Shown piece after piece: positions 1 to 49,005 of a stretch of 64,000 nt of DNA (within the stretch, counting starts at the first letter, position 1; every line of letters begins with the position of its first letter). The stretch is from Microvelia longipes (taxonomy: Eukaryota; Arthropoda; Insecta; Hemiptera; Veliidae). The position numbers and the translations under genes were made by a program. Under the pieces are notes generated by a model. That model ran no database searches, was not told the origin of the DNA, and was given only the letters and a program-made list of their open reading frames with translations. The DNA lies in assembly GCA_018340805.1 (NCBI GenBank), contig JACMZG010001914.1:21565516-21629515 (forward strand), given 5' to 3'.

Positions 1-3740
<3,740 letters not shown>

Positions 3741-3749
3741 TAATTACCC

Positions 3750-4035
3750 TATTGGTTGAATTTTAAAACATGGAAAAAGTAACCAGGACACCTTGGATAC
3801 TTATTATTTTATTATAATCAAATAAACAATACTAAATTACTGAAACTTGTAATTGAAAGTTTATCCTACAAACCAAAATACAAACAATGTTCGAAAAGCC
3901 GAACAATAAATGTATTATAGCATTAACAGGCTCTATGAGTAGGTTTCAATAATGGTACTCGAGAGACCCTGATAGCCTCGAATGATGTTATAGCGTCTTA
4001 ATCTATTGAGATAGGGTTTGCCTCTATATACCCCC
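3750..4035 (+). mobile_element. MITE family Y copy (diverged)
   Basis: This copy shares its order of motifs with those near 19950, 20790, 57180, 57990 and 58650. It opens with a TTGGTTGAATTTTAAAACAT-like start followed by a GTAACC segment. An AAAATAC block follows, then a GGTTTCAAT segment, and it closes with TCTATTGAGATAGG and CCTCTA. The family has imperfect terminal inverted repeats around TACTAGAGGGGCC and no coding capacity. This copy is one of the most diverged. Confidence 0.6.
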
Positions 4036-4288
4036 GTGCTTGTTGTCAATCGATAACCGTCTTTGTGTCGCCTACCTGTAATTCAATCTGCTGTTGGATC
4101 CGTTCGTATATGAAGCGCAAGAAGTGCTACTTGAAAGAAATACCATTACTTCTTTGTTTTTTATTTCTCTAATAATAAGTAATCAAAGGTGTAATATTTT
4201 TACTTATATTATTTGTCGCGAGATACTTTGTAATATAAGACCTAACTTCCGGTGAAGCCTTACTAAATTCATTTATAAGTTGCTAAAG

Positions 4289-4454
4289 TACGACACACGG
4301 CTAAAGTCAGTTGACAGCGCAGGAAATAGTGTTGAGGAACCAATCTGATTGGCTGATTTGAAATTGAGGGTGTGGTTTAACATCCAGGACCAACTTCATT
4401 GGCTCCCTCGCATTATTTTCTCACGCTGTTAATTGATTTTAGCCGTAGGTTGTA
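4289..4454. mobile_element. 170-bp TIR element, family Z copy 1
   Basis: A short palindromic-ended element. Its left end reads TACGACACACGGCTAAA followed by a TCAGTTGACAGCG segment. The right end is the reverse complement with few mismatches (CGCTGTTAATTGATTTTAGCCG). Two related copies occur at 29089-29256 and 30343-30512, all of similar length with terminal inverted repeats of about 35 bp. It has no coding capacity, so it is a MITE. Confidence 0.8.
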
Positions 4455-4671
4455 TTATAATAACATATAACTGGGAAATACAAATACAAGTGAGTGCATA
4501 ATGTTGAGGTTCAGTGGAATTACTTCTACCTGCCACTGCAAAAGCACTTTCAGACCGAACTGAAATGCTCTTCCCCACACTATTCTGGTGAGGTTTTGAA
4601 GTAAAGTCCATTCTATTAATAAATAATGCTTTATTAATTATAAAATTAATGAATATTACCTATAATATGGT

Positions 4672-5376
4672 CTGATTAATGAAAACTCTCGACGTTTTCT
4701 GGGTTTCCTTTATGCCATTCAGTAAATGGATTAATGAAAACTCACGACGTTTTCTGATTTTCCTTTATGCCATTCTTAATGACGGGGGGAAATGGATTAA
4801 TGAAACTCACGACGTTTTCTGATTTTCTTTATGCCATTCAGGAAATGGATTAATGAAAACTCACGACGTTTTCTGGTTTTCCTTTATGCCATTCAGGAAA
4901 TGGATTAATGAAAACTCACGACTGATTTTCCTTTATGCCATCAGGAAATGGATTAATGAAAACTCACGACGTTTTTGATTTTCCTTTATGCCATTCAGGA
5001 AATGGATTAATGAAACTCACGACGTTTTCTGGTTTTCCTTTATGCCATTCATGAAAACTCACGACGTTTCCTTTATGCCATTCAGGAAATGGATTAATGA
5101 AAACTCACGACGTTTTCTGATTTTCCTTTATGCCATTCAGGAAATGGATTAATGAAAACTCACGACGTTTTCTGATTTTCCTTTTATGCCATTCAGAAAT
5201 GGATTAATCGACGTTTTTGATTTTCCTTTATGATTCAGGAAATGGATTAATGAAAACTCACGACGTTTTCTGGTTTTCCTTTATGCCATTCAGGAAATGG
5301 ATTAATGAAAACTCACGACGTTTTCTGGTTTTCCTTTATGCCATTCAGGAAATGGATTATGAAACTTCGACATTCA
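4672..5376. repeat. Minisatellite, about 55-bp unit, about 13 copies
   Basis: A tandem array whose unit contains GGATTAATGAAAACTCACGA, then CGTTTTCTG, then CCTTTATGCCATTCAGGAAA. Several units carry internal deletions or an insertion, for example near 4780, 4920, 5045 and 5205. A short reading frame inside it (5217-5414) translates the repeat and is not a gene. Confidence 0.93.
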
Positions 5377-6981
5377 ATAAACATTTCTTTTATTCTGATC
5401 CCGTTTATAAGTAAGATAAACGAATATTTAACTCTTTTAAAGAAGAGAAAATGAGGCAATTTTAGAATTCAATAAGATCATTTTTTCTTTAAGTCTAATA
5501 GATTAAGTCTAACAAGGAATAAGTCATAAGACTTGACATTGGTAATAAACCATTAAAGAAACAATTTTCAACTTCCTACTCCAATAATTTCTAAATCTTT
5601 CCATTTATATTCAACTAGTGAAATTATTTAAAACCCAATATGCGTTATGCGTACGTGCCTATGCAATCCAGCTTGTGTCAAACCAAGGTTAGATTTATAA
5701 TAAAAAATAACAAAACAACTTACTTAAGATAACCTGAGTTTTCAGTTCATTTGTGCTGTTTAGTTTTTTACTGTATTTAAAAAAAAATGAAATGGTTAAA
5801 AATCAAAATCAGCTGACTGTAAATTTCTATACAATTTATTAATTTATTTAACGGTAAAATAGGCTGTTATTAAGATAATTAAAGAAGTTCGCTCTAGATA
5901 GGACAAAAGAAGTCACAGGAGAAAATATATACTTGATCTGTTCAGGAATTGGTTACAAGTTAGCCTCTAGTATTAGAAGTTGCTAATACCGAGGTTTTAA
6001 CTGTCTTGAGCTTACTTCATATGCTTATGGCAATTATGCCACCAGAATATCTAGTTATGAGCCTATAATTCTGTTCTAAACCTGTAGCTTAGCTCACCAC
6101 GCATGTGGAGATTGAAAGCTCTCTCGACACACTTTAAATTCTGTTTTTAAAGATTCCAGATAGTCTCATTTGGATTTTACAGTAACTGACCAAAGAATAA
6201 TGAAACCAAGGACAGATATGTCCATGGACATATCTGGGACATATCTGTCTCAACCTTTGTACAGATATATACTTTTCCTCATAAATTACAGCCTAACCGA
6301 AATTTAGCTTCATGCGTTTTTAGACCTCCTGAGTAGATTTTCAAAAAAAATTACAGGTGAAGTGTAAACAACGATAACGCCTTAAATAAGTTAAGCAGTG
6401 GTCCTCAGCTAATTTAGGTCTCGTATGATTAACCAAATTTACCCAATTATCTAAAGATATTTTTTTAATGTCATATTTATATTTTAAAGATATTTAAAAT
6501 ATAAATTTAAAAACTATTCTAATAATGGTTATTTTTATTTTGATCTTCACATTAACTTAAACCCTCAGACATACAAATTTAAGTTTAAAACATATGGCAA
6601 AAGTTCTTTTGCAGGTTCTGGTTAGTTATATCTACTATTTCGTAAAAGTGCCTTAAAGTTTTAAATTACCACCCAATTTTTTAAGGCATTGGAATACAAA
6701 ATCAATCCATTGTAAAAAATGTAGGACCTGTTAAAATAACATCTGGAAGTTATTAACAAACCGTACCGAGCCGTACGAGGTTAAGTAAAATTATGAATTC
6801 CAAACTTCTGTATTCACTCAGCAATTACTTCCTTAGCATATTTAATACCTGTAAATTTAAAGGCCCCAATTATAAGAGTTGCGCCCCAGTTTCGTTGTGC
6901 TACTGGTTTAATTGCCAAGTTCTTGAGAAATATGCTTCTTTTAGCTTCCTACAGAATAATTTTATAAATAATATGTATTAT
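5377..6981. other. AT-rich noncoding DNA
   Basis: No gene or recognisable transposon seen. A perfect short palindrome built on ACAGATATGTCC and its complement lies near 6212-6240, followed by a third half copy. Confidence 0.5.
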
Positions 6982-7018
6982 GTACGTATATATATATATT
7001 ATATTATATTATATAATA

Positions 7019-7106
<88 letters not shown>
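6982..7106. repeat. TA microsatellite
   Basis: About 120 bp of TA repeat with a few TTA/TAA interruptions at its left end. The frame reading Tyr-Ile-Tyr-Ile across it is an artefact. Confidence 0.95.
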
Positions 7107-7107
<1 letters not shown>

Positions 7108-9590
7108 CATACTAAAAGCAACACGTTGATTGAAAAGTTAAAGTTTCATAGGAAATAGATAAATCATATCTTGTTTATGGCTTATAATTATGAGACGTAT
7201 TTGATTTCAAATAGTTAAAAACTGATATAAAATATCTTTTGTTTCTCAATTTGGCATAAAACAAAGGATATTAGAATATGATTCAGGTCATGATGGCAAA
7301 TAATTGACTCTATTTTCCTCTGATTCAAGCATAAAAATAAATGAAAAGCATAAAAATAAATAAAATCAAGGTTTTTTACAATTTTTTAACAATTTTAAAA
7401 TGTGTATTAAAAATACAACATTTTATTAAATCATATGAATAATGTTAATTGAAATATTCAAGGCTAATAATAATGCTAGTTAGACGTAATAAATCACTTT
7501 TAACTGAGTTGTAGAAAATATTTTTAAATTTCACGGTTAACTTTGGTGTATTTTATTACATGTAGAAAAGATTTAAAAAAGAAGTATCAAACATAATTCA
7601 GAATAAGTAACTAAGATATAGTCACATTGAAGTATAAAATACTGGAATAAATTTAAATAAAACTACATTTACATAAATAAGTTATAAAATAAATAAAATT
7701 GAAATAGTTTGCATGTCACGTTAAGAATAGGGAAGTACATTGAAAAAGAAATTAAGTTCTTGCCGACATAATTGAAGAAAAATATACTTTATGTGCTCCT
7801 AACATTAAATTCATAAAAATGGGGAAAACCTGGTCCTAGACTTTCGTAAACGGCCACTGCCCTGAGTAAGTTGACTTTTGCGAGTTCAAATTTATGAGTG
7901 TTTCTGTGATAATTATTACCCAAATATAGTAATTTTTTTACCACTCTTGGTAACCTTGAATAGTTTTATTATAATATACTAACTGTTTTGGAAACTAATT
8001 TAAATTCTAAGAAATTCTAAACCAATATACCATATTCCGGTAATTTCTCGCTAAGCTATTGTTTGAAATATATTTTTAAGCATTTAATGTATAAGAAATA
8101 ATAAATAAATCACTAGATAGTTTTTACCATGGATTGTCAATCAAGGGGGGTGAAACTTGGTAGTTGGTATACTCATAGAAAAATTTCACTGACCCAAAAA
8201 CAGTTTGGGACAGGAGATAAAGGAATCATACCAAACTTACATTCTCTAGCAGGTTATAGCAAAAACAAGCAAATAGAAGGTTATGTTATTTTGATTACAT
8301 ATAATGATATTATGTAAAAATTATTTAAATATAAATTTGTTAAATATTCTGTTGGTGACACCGCTAAAAATCGGTTTTTAAAATTTCAGTTTCCTAGGTG
8401 TTTTCCCCACAAAGGTTGGCAACAGGTCTTTAGACCATCTTATCAGTAGTACTACTTTTATATTTTTTATTAATCTAAGCTATAATGATATCACTAGGTA
8501 AGTCATTTCGTTAAATTGGAAGTTGGCTTTGCTTGTGTTATTCCCTTGATATAAGATCTGTTGATCATATCTGTCCCTTGATATGAGCATTTGTTTAGTA
8601 AGTGTTCAATTCATCTAAACGTCATATATGTTTTTCTTTATTCTGTAAAGATGATTAGATATGATCTGACACAATTTTGCAAACTTATTATTCTCAGAAC
8701 ATAAAGAACGTCTTTAGAACCAATAGTAGGTGAGTTCTGAGAAAGGAATATTTGTTGAATTCATAAGCGCCTCCTATAAAAGCTTAATTAGCATAATCTT
8801 GATAAAAATAAAGAAAAAAAAATTAAAACCTAAGTGAAGCTTTTTATTGTAAATAAAGGTCGATAACCCCTTCACAATGGTATTACTACTATTCCAACAT
8901 GACTTTTAACAAGAAAAAAACTTATAATACAACTTCTTTTTAGGGTTATGTTTGCCAAACCTGTCATGACGTATACTAGGTTACAGGGGGAGGTTATTGA
9001 ATAAAGAGGGTTAAAAGTTGACTTAGAAGGTTTCTAACGTAAACAGTAGGAAATAAAGTTTGACATAGAAAAAGAGGAAAAACAGATCGTACTGGCGCCA
9101 AACCTTATAAGATCGTTTTTCCTTTATTCCCTGTTGGTCAATGTGTTGGTCTAAGAGTAGATAAACAGTACTTTATAAATAGGACAATAGTTAGAAAGGA
9201 CGAATTTGTACTCCAACATTTAGACATCCTCTGCTAGTAGGTGATGAATTTTTTAATAAAATTGTTTCTTGACAAGTTTGTATTATTTAATTTTGATTTT
9301 TTAATGACTCATCTGATAGAATAAAAGAATATTAAAGATGAGTCACTTCTGCTCAAAGAGGTTTTTTAACATAAATATTTTGACATGGGCGTCCGCAGAA
9401 GTTTTCCGGGGGGGGGGGGTAAATCTGCCAAGTTCAGGAATCAATAACGTACTGTGGGTTTAGTTTTCAGTACCATTTGACAAAATTCAGAGATAGGAGT
9501 CCATCAAACGAGTGGAGTGAAGATTTAATGAACTAAATGTTAATGTATTGACAAAAATTATTTAATATTTTATTTATTGTGCTTAAATAA
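7107..9590. other. AT-rich noncoding DNA
   Basis: No supported gene. A 62-codon frame at 8129-8317 has no recognisable motif, splice context or neighbour and is not called. A G run of about 10 lies near 9409-9419. Confidence 0.5.
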
Positions 9591-9594
9591 ATAT

Positions 9595-9905
9595 TTTAAT
9601 TTATTTAGAGCTTTAGCCAGCGAAGCGAGTTCCTTTAAACACATTAAATAAGGGTTTTATCAACCTAGCAAGCAAAACGAGCTCTTTTTAACGTAACTTA
9701 TAGTATACTTCAGCAATTTTGTGAGCCTTGTGAGCCCCGACATTCACCTATATATTTATAGCCATCCAGTAAGCAAAGTAAGCACTTTTTAATGTACCTA
9801 AAATTATATTTTAGCAATTATGGGAGCCTTTTTTCTCATTGGTATGGAAGTGAGCCCCTTGTGTTTATTGTGAGCGAAGCGAGCCTTTATTATCTATTGA
9901 GAAGT
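9595..9905. repeat. Degenerate repeat with AGCGAAGCGAG-type words
   Basis: Imperfect units of about 100 bp recur here. Each has a GCGAAGCGAG-like word, then a TTTAA(C/T)GTA segment, then a TTCAGCAATTTTG(T/G)GAGCC-like segment. The same word (GAGCGAAGCGAGTC) occurs in the 5S-like repeats at 12826-13130, 26735-26935 and 28322-28645, so this may be a relic of that family. Low-level degeneracy makes the edges uncertain. Confidence 0.5.
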
Positions 9906-9959
9906 AAGCTATTCTTGTTAAATTATTAAATTATTTCGTTATCTTATCTAGCCATCGAA

Positions 9960-11391
9960 GGAACCATGTTGTAATTAACTCTATTTGATCTATATCTTTG
10001 ACTTAACTTATATGGGGACATAAGGTTTTCGTGATTATGTCAAATTTTAGGTGTTATAGCACCTAACATTGTGCTGTAATCTGTGTGACAACACAGATTT
10101 ATAACATTTAAAAAAGAAGTTCAACTATTGTTTTTTTTCTTTTTACATCAATAGTGAATTCTCCTTAAAAGTTATTCGCAAAATATGAAAAATGAAGCGA
10201 TGTTCCAGAGACCATGTCAACAGGGACGTAAAAATTTATAGATTGTCAGTTTCAAAAATCGATATCTTTCTTGTCAAGTTACATTATTTTGATCATCAGA
10301 TTGTTGGTAAATATAATATTATGGTGTTTAAGATGGGTAAAAGAAAATCGTTACGTTAGTCCATAATGGACCTTTTGTAAATCGGAAGTATAGGATTCGT
10401 TGCCTGGTTTATGCATTCAATTATCTATGTCTAATTGTATAAGAATTAGTTGACAATAGTTGTCACCTAATCTTGTTCTCGCTGGAATAATCCCCTATAA
10501 TCAAGTAGGATCTAATCGTTCTTTTTTGCATTAATACCTCTAACAATTTCATAGTAATTGTCTCATACAACATGTAGAAAACAAAATATGAAGTAATTAG
10601 TCATAGCTGTAAAAAACCCTAAAATAAAAATTAATACGTTAATAAACACCTTATTAATAATCAAACTAATAAATTAACCGAGTCGAGATAGACTAACTGT
10701 GATAACAAGAACAGAATATAAAAAAATCCGTCTTCATAATAAACTGGGGTCTAAAATTCATGGATTTGGTCCAAAAATTTTAATAAAACACCCAAGAACA
10801 ATGGTAGAGTTTTGTTGTTTCCTCTCTTAAGTCAAATTAGCACTACTGGTGAAATATGGCCTCCCTCCCACTTGTATATGTTATGGTTAATTTTCTGATA
10901 AATTTGTTTTTTTAAATAAAAATAAAGTGGATTATTTTTTCGGAAAATTTGGATTAATGTTTAAGTGACCGTTTTATTTATGTTGGAGTTTATTCAAAAT
11001 TTAAATTCAATTTTTTAGAGCCTGACCTAAAAGTTAATACAGTGAAACATGTAAATATTTGCATCGTGAATGATCGTAAATCCGAGTATATGAGTTCGTG
11101 TATCCGAACTCAATAGTCTGTTGTTGCTATCTATTCATTTGTGTTAAAATAAAATAATGTTAACAAACTTTTAGGTTATATTAAAAGCTTTTATAGGTTT
11201 CTTTTTGAATAAAAACTGGCTGTACTTTTCTTATTTTTTAAGAGACTCTGATCTACCTTCTGAAGTGTTTGATCTGGCCCTAAAAAGAAGGATTAATACA
11301 ATTTAAGAAGGATGATGGATGTTCTTAAAGTATATTAATTTCTTTTTTTTTTGTTGCTATATCTAAAGTAGTAACATGACATAGCTACCGA
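9960..11391. other. AT-rich noncoding DNA
   Basis: No gene, RNA gene or clear transposon was seen in this stretch. Confidence 0.45.
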
Positions 11392-12316
11392 GTCCGGTAG
11401 CTCAGTGGTAGAGCGCTCGCCTTTCGACCTGGAGGTCGAGGGTTCAAATCCAGCCGGGGGAGGACCTCAATATGAGGTTATCCCTTGTACCGTACACTCG
11501 GGAGGTCTTGAATTCAAGGCCGGCCAACCCAGCCAAGGTTTTACGTGGTTTCCTTGGCTACTAATTCGCAAATGCGGGGTTGGATCTAGTTTCATCTGAG
11601 ACAAGTCTGGATCCACGTTTCCGTTGTCTCTAGCTCACGAAAAGTTAATGTTCTGCGGGCTGGGGGAGATGGAGGTCGGAAAGATATACTGAGCCTTTGT
11701 ATGTCCGAAAACTTAGCCAGTGAAAGTGATGGCGGCGACACGAGTAACGTAAGTGACTAGGAACAAAGTGCTCGGTTCTTGAAGACAGACGTCTCCTAAT
11801 AGCACTGCGGAGCTTTGACTTTCAGGGCAGGGCTATAGAATGAGTTTGTGCACGCTGACATCTGGGTTCTTTGTCGGGTACGCTGGACTGGCCAGAGCGT
11901 GAGCCTAGCTTAGAGTCTGGTGATGCTAGTGGAACTGATGGGATTGGTGAAACTGGAACGAGGTCAAGTGAGACTAATGTGATCAGAGGAGCTAGTAAGA
12001 CTAGATGAAACACAGCATACAACTAGTAGTCGGCGCTAGCCAGAACGGTGAGCTAGTGATCTAGCTGGTCTAGATGAACTAGGCAAACTGTGAACTAGTC
12101 GCGGACACAGCCAGAACAGTGAGTTTGGATTTGAGTCTGGTTGGGCTGGATGAACTAGACACACTGTAAACCGGTAACATGTGCTGATTCCTAGATGATT
12201 GGATGTGCACAAACTCAGGGGTGTGTTTGTGAGATGTTGAGTGAGATTTGAGTGAGGGGAAAACGCTAAATGACCCTACGGGTTAAAGCGTAAAAAAAAA
12301 AAAAAAAAAAAAAAAA
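11392..12316 (+). mobile_element. Long tRNA-derived SINE
   Basis: The left end is tRNA-like. An RNA polymerase III A box (TAGCTCAGTGG, 11398-11408) precedes a B box (GGTTCAAATCC, 11441-11451) at the spacing expected in a tRNA gene. The 3' end is a poly(A) run at 12292-12316. The body is GC-richer than its surroundings. It contains two or three imperfect internal repeats of about 75 bp in 11890-12180 (shared words AGAAC-GTGAG and GATGAACTAG-CA-ACTGT). At about 925 bp it is long for a SINE. A short flanking duplication (ATGACA) is possible but weak. Frames within it are not credible genes. Confidence 0.7.
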
Positions 12317-12825
12317 TGACAACAGTTTTTATGGGTCCATGGGTCAAAAATAAGTTTTTACACATCTTTGCGAAATTGACATTTTTCTCGCTGAAGCAAA
12401 AGAGAAGCGTAAATTTTATGATAATATGCTAAAAAGAAATCTTATTTTTAAAATAAATTCTTCTTAATAAGAACTCCTAACTTAAGCTTAGCTTGTTTCA
12501 ATTCAAAAAATGTACAACCCTAGACGTGGCAGTTAAACAAAATCTTAAAGAGAAAAGATGTGCTAATAGGAAATGATATCCTGGGACAAGTAGGGTTATA
12601 ACTAGTCAACCTTTATGCTTTGTTTACACAATACATTTAACGATCTTGTCAATAAGAAGACGTATTTTAATGCATATTTTTAAATTTAAATCGAAGATTT
12701 TATTAACTAAATTATTGATCAATTATATTATCAGCATTAGTTCAATTTTTATTAAATGACTTGTGTGAAAATTTTAAAAATTTGGGAAACAATCCAATTG
12801 AGTTAAAATTTGGTACTAGTATACC
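12317..12825. other. AT-rich noncoding DNA
   Basis: Nothing recognisable between the SINE poly(A) tail and the 5S-like repeat. Confidence 0.45.
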
Positions 12826-13130
12826 TTGACGTAATATAACGGTACACAAAGTTTTGTTCCAATTCGACATGTATATTTTTGATTTTTGTTGGCTCATAAA
12901 AGTTAAGCAGCATTGAGCGTGGTCAGTGCTGCATGGGTGACCGCTGAAAATTGATCGGATGCATTTACCATTTAAGGACGAGCGAAACAAATCACAAGAC
13001 GATTTTTAGTATAAAATTGGAGAATTTATATTCTGATGGCGAGCGAAGCGAGTCCGAAGTAGGAAGGATGAGCATAGCGAATCCAAAATAATAGGAAAAA
13101 GATTCGAGGTACCCCGTACCCGTTTTTTTT
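12826..13130 (+). mobile_element. Repeat with 5S-rRNA-like segment, copy 1
   Basis: Positions 12901-12944 resemble the internal promoter region of animal 5S rRNA: AGTTAAGCAGC, then GGTCAGTGCTGCATGGGTGA, then CCGC. That matches the order box A, intermediate element, box C. Flanks are shared with the minus-strand copy at 28322-28645: upstream a TTTTGTTCCAAT segment, downstream GCGAGCGAAGCGAGTC, GGATGAGCATAGCGAATCC and a final GGTACCCCGTACCC with a T run. The repeated unit with a pol III-type promoter fits a 5S-derived SINE. The ends are approximate. Confidence 0.6.
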
Positions 13131-14142
13131 ACATATTTTCTGATCAAATTTTCATAACTTCTTAATAAAACTTTATAAAATTTAAATCTACAAATAGCTA
13201 AATTATATAATTCTAACATTTTGCAATCGAAATAACAAGGAATATTTGTCTATAATAATATTTATTTTCACAATAAAAAGCGTAAAAATATCAATATTAC
13301 CAATGTAACAATTATATTAGGTAATCAATAATCTATTGTTAGGTACTTATTCTACACACAATTGTGTACATAAAAATATATCCGACTGTAATATAAGGAA
13401 GGTAAGCATTTTATAACCATTCCGCATTTAGCTGTATTTTATTTTTTTCTTAACTTTGCACAATATTAAAAATCTATTTGTAAACTTAAAAATTGGCTTT
13501 TTTGTGTCTTCAAATTGTACGATGGACATACATAATAAATTAAATTTATTCTCTATTGGACACTTGTTTTTCAATATCCATATAAAAACCTTTAAAAAAG
13601 GATTTTTTATCCCTGTGTATATTTGTATATTTTGATTGCGCAAGTCACCGTAGTTAAAGAATGGTTTTTAGCACACCTTCAATACGTCGAATGTCAGAAT
13701 CTTTGCTTTTTCGAAAAAACAACTTATGTAATTTATTGTATGTATTAAGACACCTACAAGATACTTTTTTGTAGTTTATATACTTTATACTTTAATAGTT
13801 TGTATGGCATTAAATAGGTATATACTGTCAATATGGTTTTGCTATGATGCTATACCTATACCATAACAATCAATGAACAGAAAACTAATAAATTAGCAAC
13901 TAGAAACTAAACTTGCAAACTAAGCAAACTGGCTAGTTAAGCAAACTAAACAGCCCTTAGAGAACTGGCTCTGATTTATATATTTCAGCGAATTTCATCA
14001 TAAAAAGACGCTTACAAGGTTGTTTTTTGTATCTTAATTTTAGATTTAGGTCTGAAATATCTAAAGATCCTTTCTCATAACCCTAATGTGTAACCCAACT
14101 TGAGTTTATTTTGTTAATTGTTTAATTTCTGTTCTGTTACAG
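13131..14142. other. AT-rich noncoding DNA upstream of exon
   Basis: Treated as intron because the next exon begins with a good acceptor at 14141-14142. Nothing else is recognised. Minus-strand frames at 12992-13219 and 13428-13643 have no support. Confidence 0.5.
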
Positions 14143-47400
<33,258 letters not shown>

Positions 47401-47785
47401 AATTATACAAACAAATTTGATTCAATTTAACTGTCAAAATTTACTAATACTGCTATTAAGGAAAAACTCTCCTTTTTTAGCTGAGTTAAAAATAGGTATT
47501 ATAGAGTGGATTTTAGAAGAAGAGTACAAATTAACAAAAAGCTGAATTTGGCAAGTTCTGTCACTTTATGCCCAATACCTTTCATTCTCTGAGTTTTTTT
47601 TTGTAAATAATCAGTAAACGAAAGGAGCAAAATATTGCTTAAACGTGACAGTTTCGATTAGAAGTATTGATTAAAATATTTCTTACTTATGATCATATTC
47701 ATGGTCATTAATTTTAAAACTGTGATACTTAACTTAATGTAATTATGATGATTTATAATAAAGAAAAAAAACGTTCGTCAATGTT
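47401..47785 (+). terminator. tna 3' UTR and poly(A) signal
   Basis: AT-rich 3' UTR. AATAAA at 47757-47762 is the first good poly(A) signal, followed by an A-rich stretch and GTTCGTCAATGTTT. The cleavage site is probably near 47775-47790. Confidence 0.65.
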
Positions 47786-48305
47786 TCAGATGTTTTATAC
47801 ATTGTTTTTCACATCAAAAATCAATGTCTATAGATAATTTAGGACAGAAAAAGGTTATATATATTTACTGTCTTTATGTGGTTGACTTATTTCAACTTTT
47901 GGAAGAATAATCTTCTTTTAGGTACAAATGAGAGGCTTAAGTAGCTCCGAAATTAAAAATGGAATCTTGTAATAAAATTAAAGACTTATCATCTTAATAT
48001 TTTTTCTGCTATGAAGCAGCTTGCACCAAGCTTATTTATTTGTTAAAATATGATGCAACTTTGGTAAAAGTTGTGCCTGTCAATCCTCATGGAAGTATCA
48101 ATGGGCACAACTTGATTCTATGATCAGTTTTATGGATAACCAAGTATTTATATTAAAAATAAAATTATCATTTTATTTTTTGTTAAAATACAAAAGTTTT
48201 AATGAAGTATCAACTGTTATCATAACAATTTTTACTAATAAAATTTATTGGTAAAAAATGGAGTTAAAATTTCAAATATTTTTTAACTTGAAAATTGATT
48301 AAAAC

Positions 48306-48997
48306 TAAAGTGATGTAGAAATTCATACAGTAGGGGTGGGGGCGCGGGACACAGTGGTCTAACTCCCCCGAAATAAGCTGCTTTAGATGGACCTGCCCTG
48401 AGTTCACCCTTTCTCCGCTAGTGGCGGGTCAGTTCACCTTGTTCCCTATATATAAAATAATTATTTCTTCAATTCTAAGGTTAAAATTATTTAAAAGGGT
48501 CTTTAACAATGTTAAAAATTGTATTAATTATTTTAAAGGTATAATTTTCATAAAATGTTATAAAAATATAAACGCTGTGTTAATTTTAAGTAGATCGTGA
48601 TAACCATGATTTGTAGACAAACATCAAAATGTTTGTAAACAAACATCAAACCGGGAAATTATAAATTTAATTTACGTCTTCGTGTCTCATTATAACACAC
48701 CTTTCGTAACACACGTTATCCTATTTTCTAAAAAAATTATCTTATAAGCTACCAAAAAAGAAAAAAGTCAATGAATAAGATAAAAATCGTCTTGTTTACA
48801 TTTTTATAAACATAAATAGAAGTATCGATTTAAAACTGATAACAATAGTGATAAGGGAACAAGGTGAAAACTAGCGCTCGGTGCGGTAGTTGATGCAACT
48901 AATTCCTGTTTTTCTCAGAACCACCTAAAACCAGGGAGTTAGACCACTGTGTCCCCCCCGCCCCGACCCAAACTGTATGAATTTCTACATCACTTTA
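48306..48997 (-). mobile_element. hAT-type MITE, copy 2 (inverted)
   Basis: Reverse-complement relative of 38779-39485 over its whole length, with the same TAAAGTGATGTAGAAATTCA ends. It has its own perfect 8-bp duplication ATTAAAAC (48298-48305, 48998-49005). It lies about 900 bp downstream of the tna stop. Confidence 0.93.
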
Positions 48998-49005
48998 ATT
49001 AAAAC

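Noticed and set aside
4690..5375. CRISPR array
   Set aside because: Units are contiguous with no unique spacers, and the sequence is eukaryotic; the same applies to the arrays at 29692 and 30888.
5217..5414. 65-codon frame with repeated peptide
   Set aside because: Produced by the 55-bp minisatellite; deletions in neighbouring units shift the frame.
6793..7107. 104-codon frame ending in Tyr-Ile repeats
   Set aside because: The second half translates a TA microsatellite and the first half shows no protein signature.
11392..11464. Functional tRNA gene
   Set aside because: A and B boxes are good, but the acceptor stem does not close convincingly and a long body with poly(A) follows, so a SINE is the better reading.
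11405..11599. Frame starting in a tRNA-like sequence
   Set aside because: It translates the pol III promoter region of a SINE.
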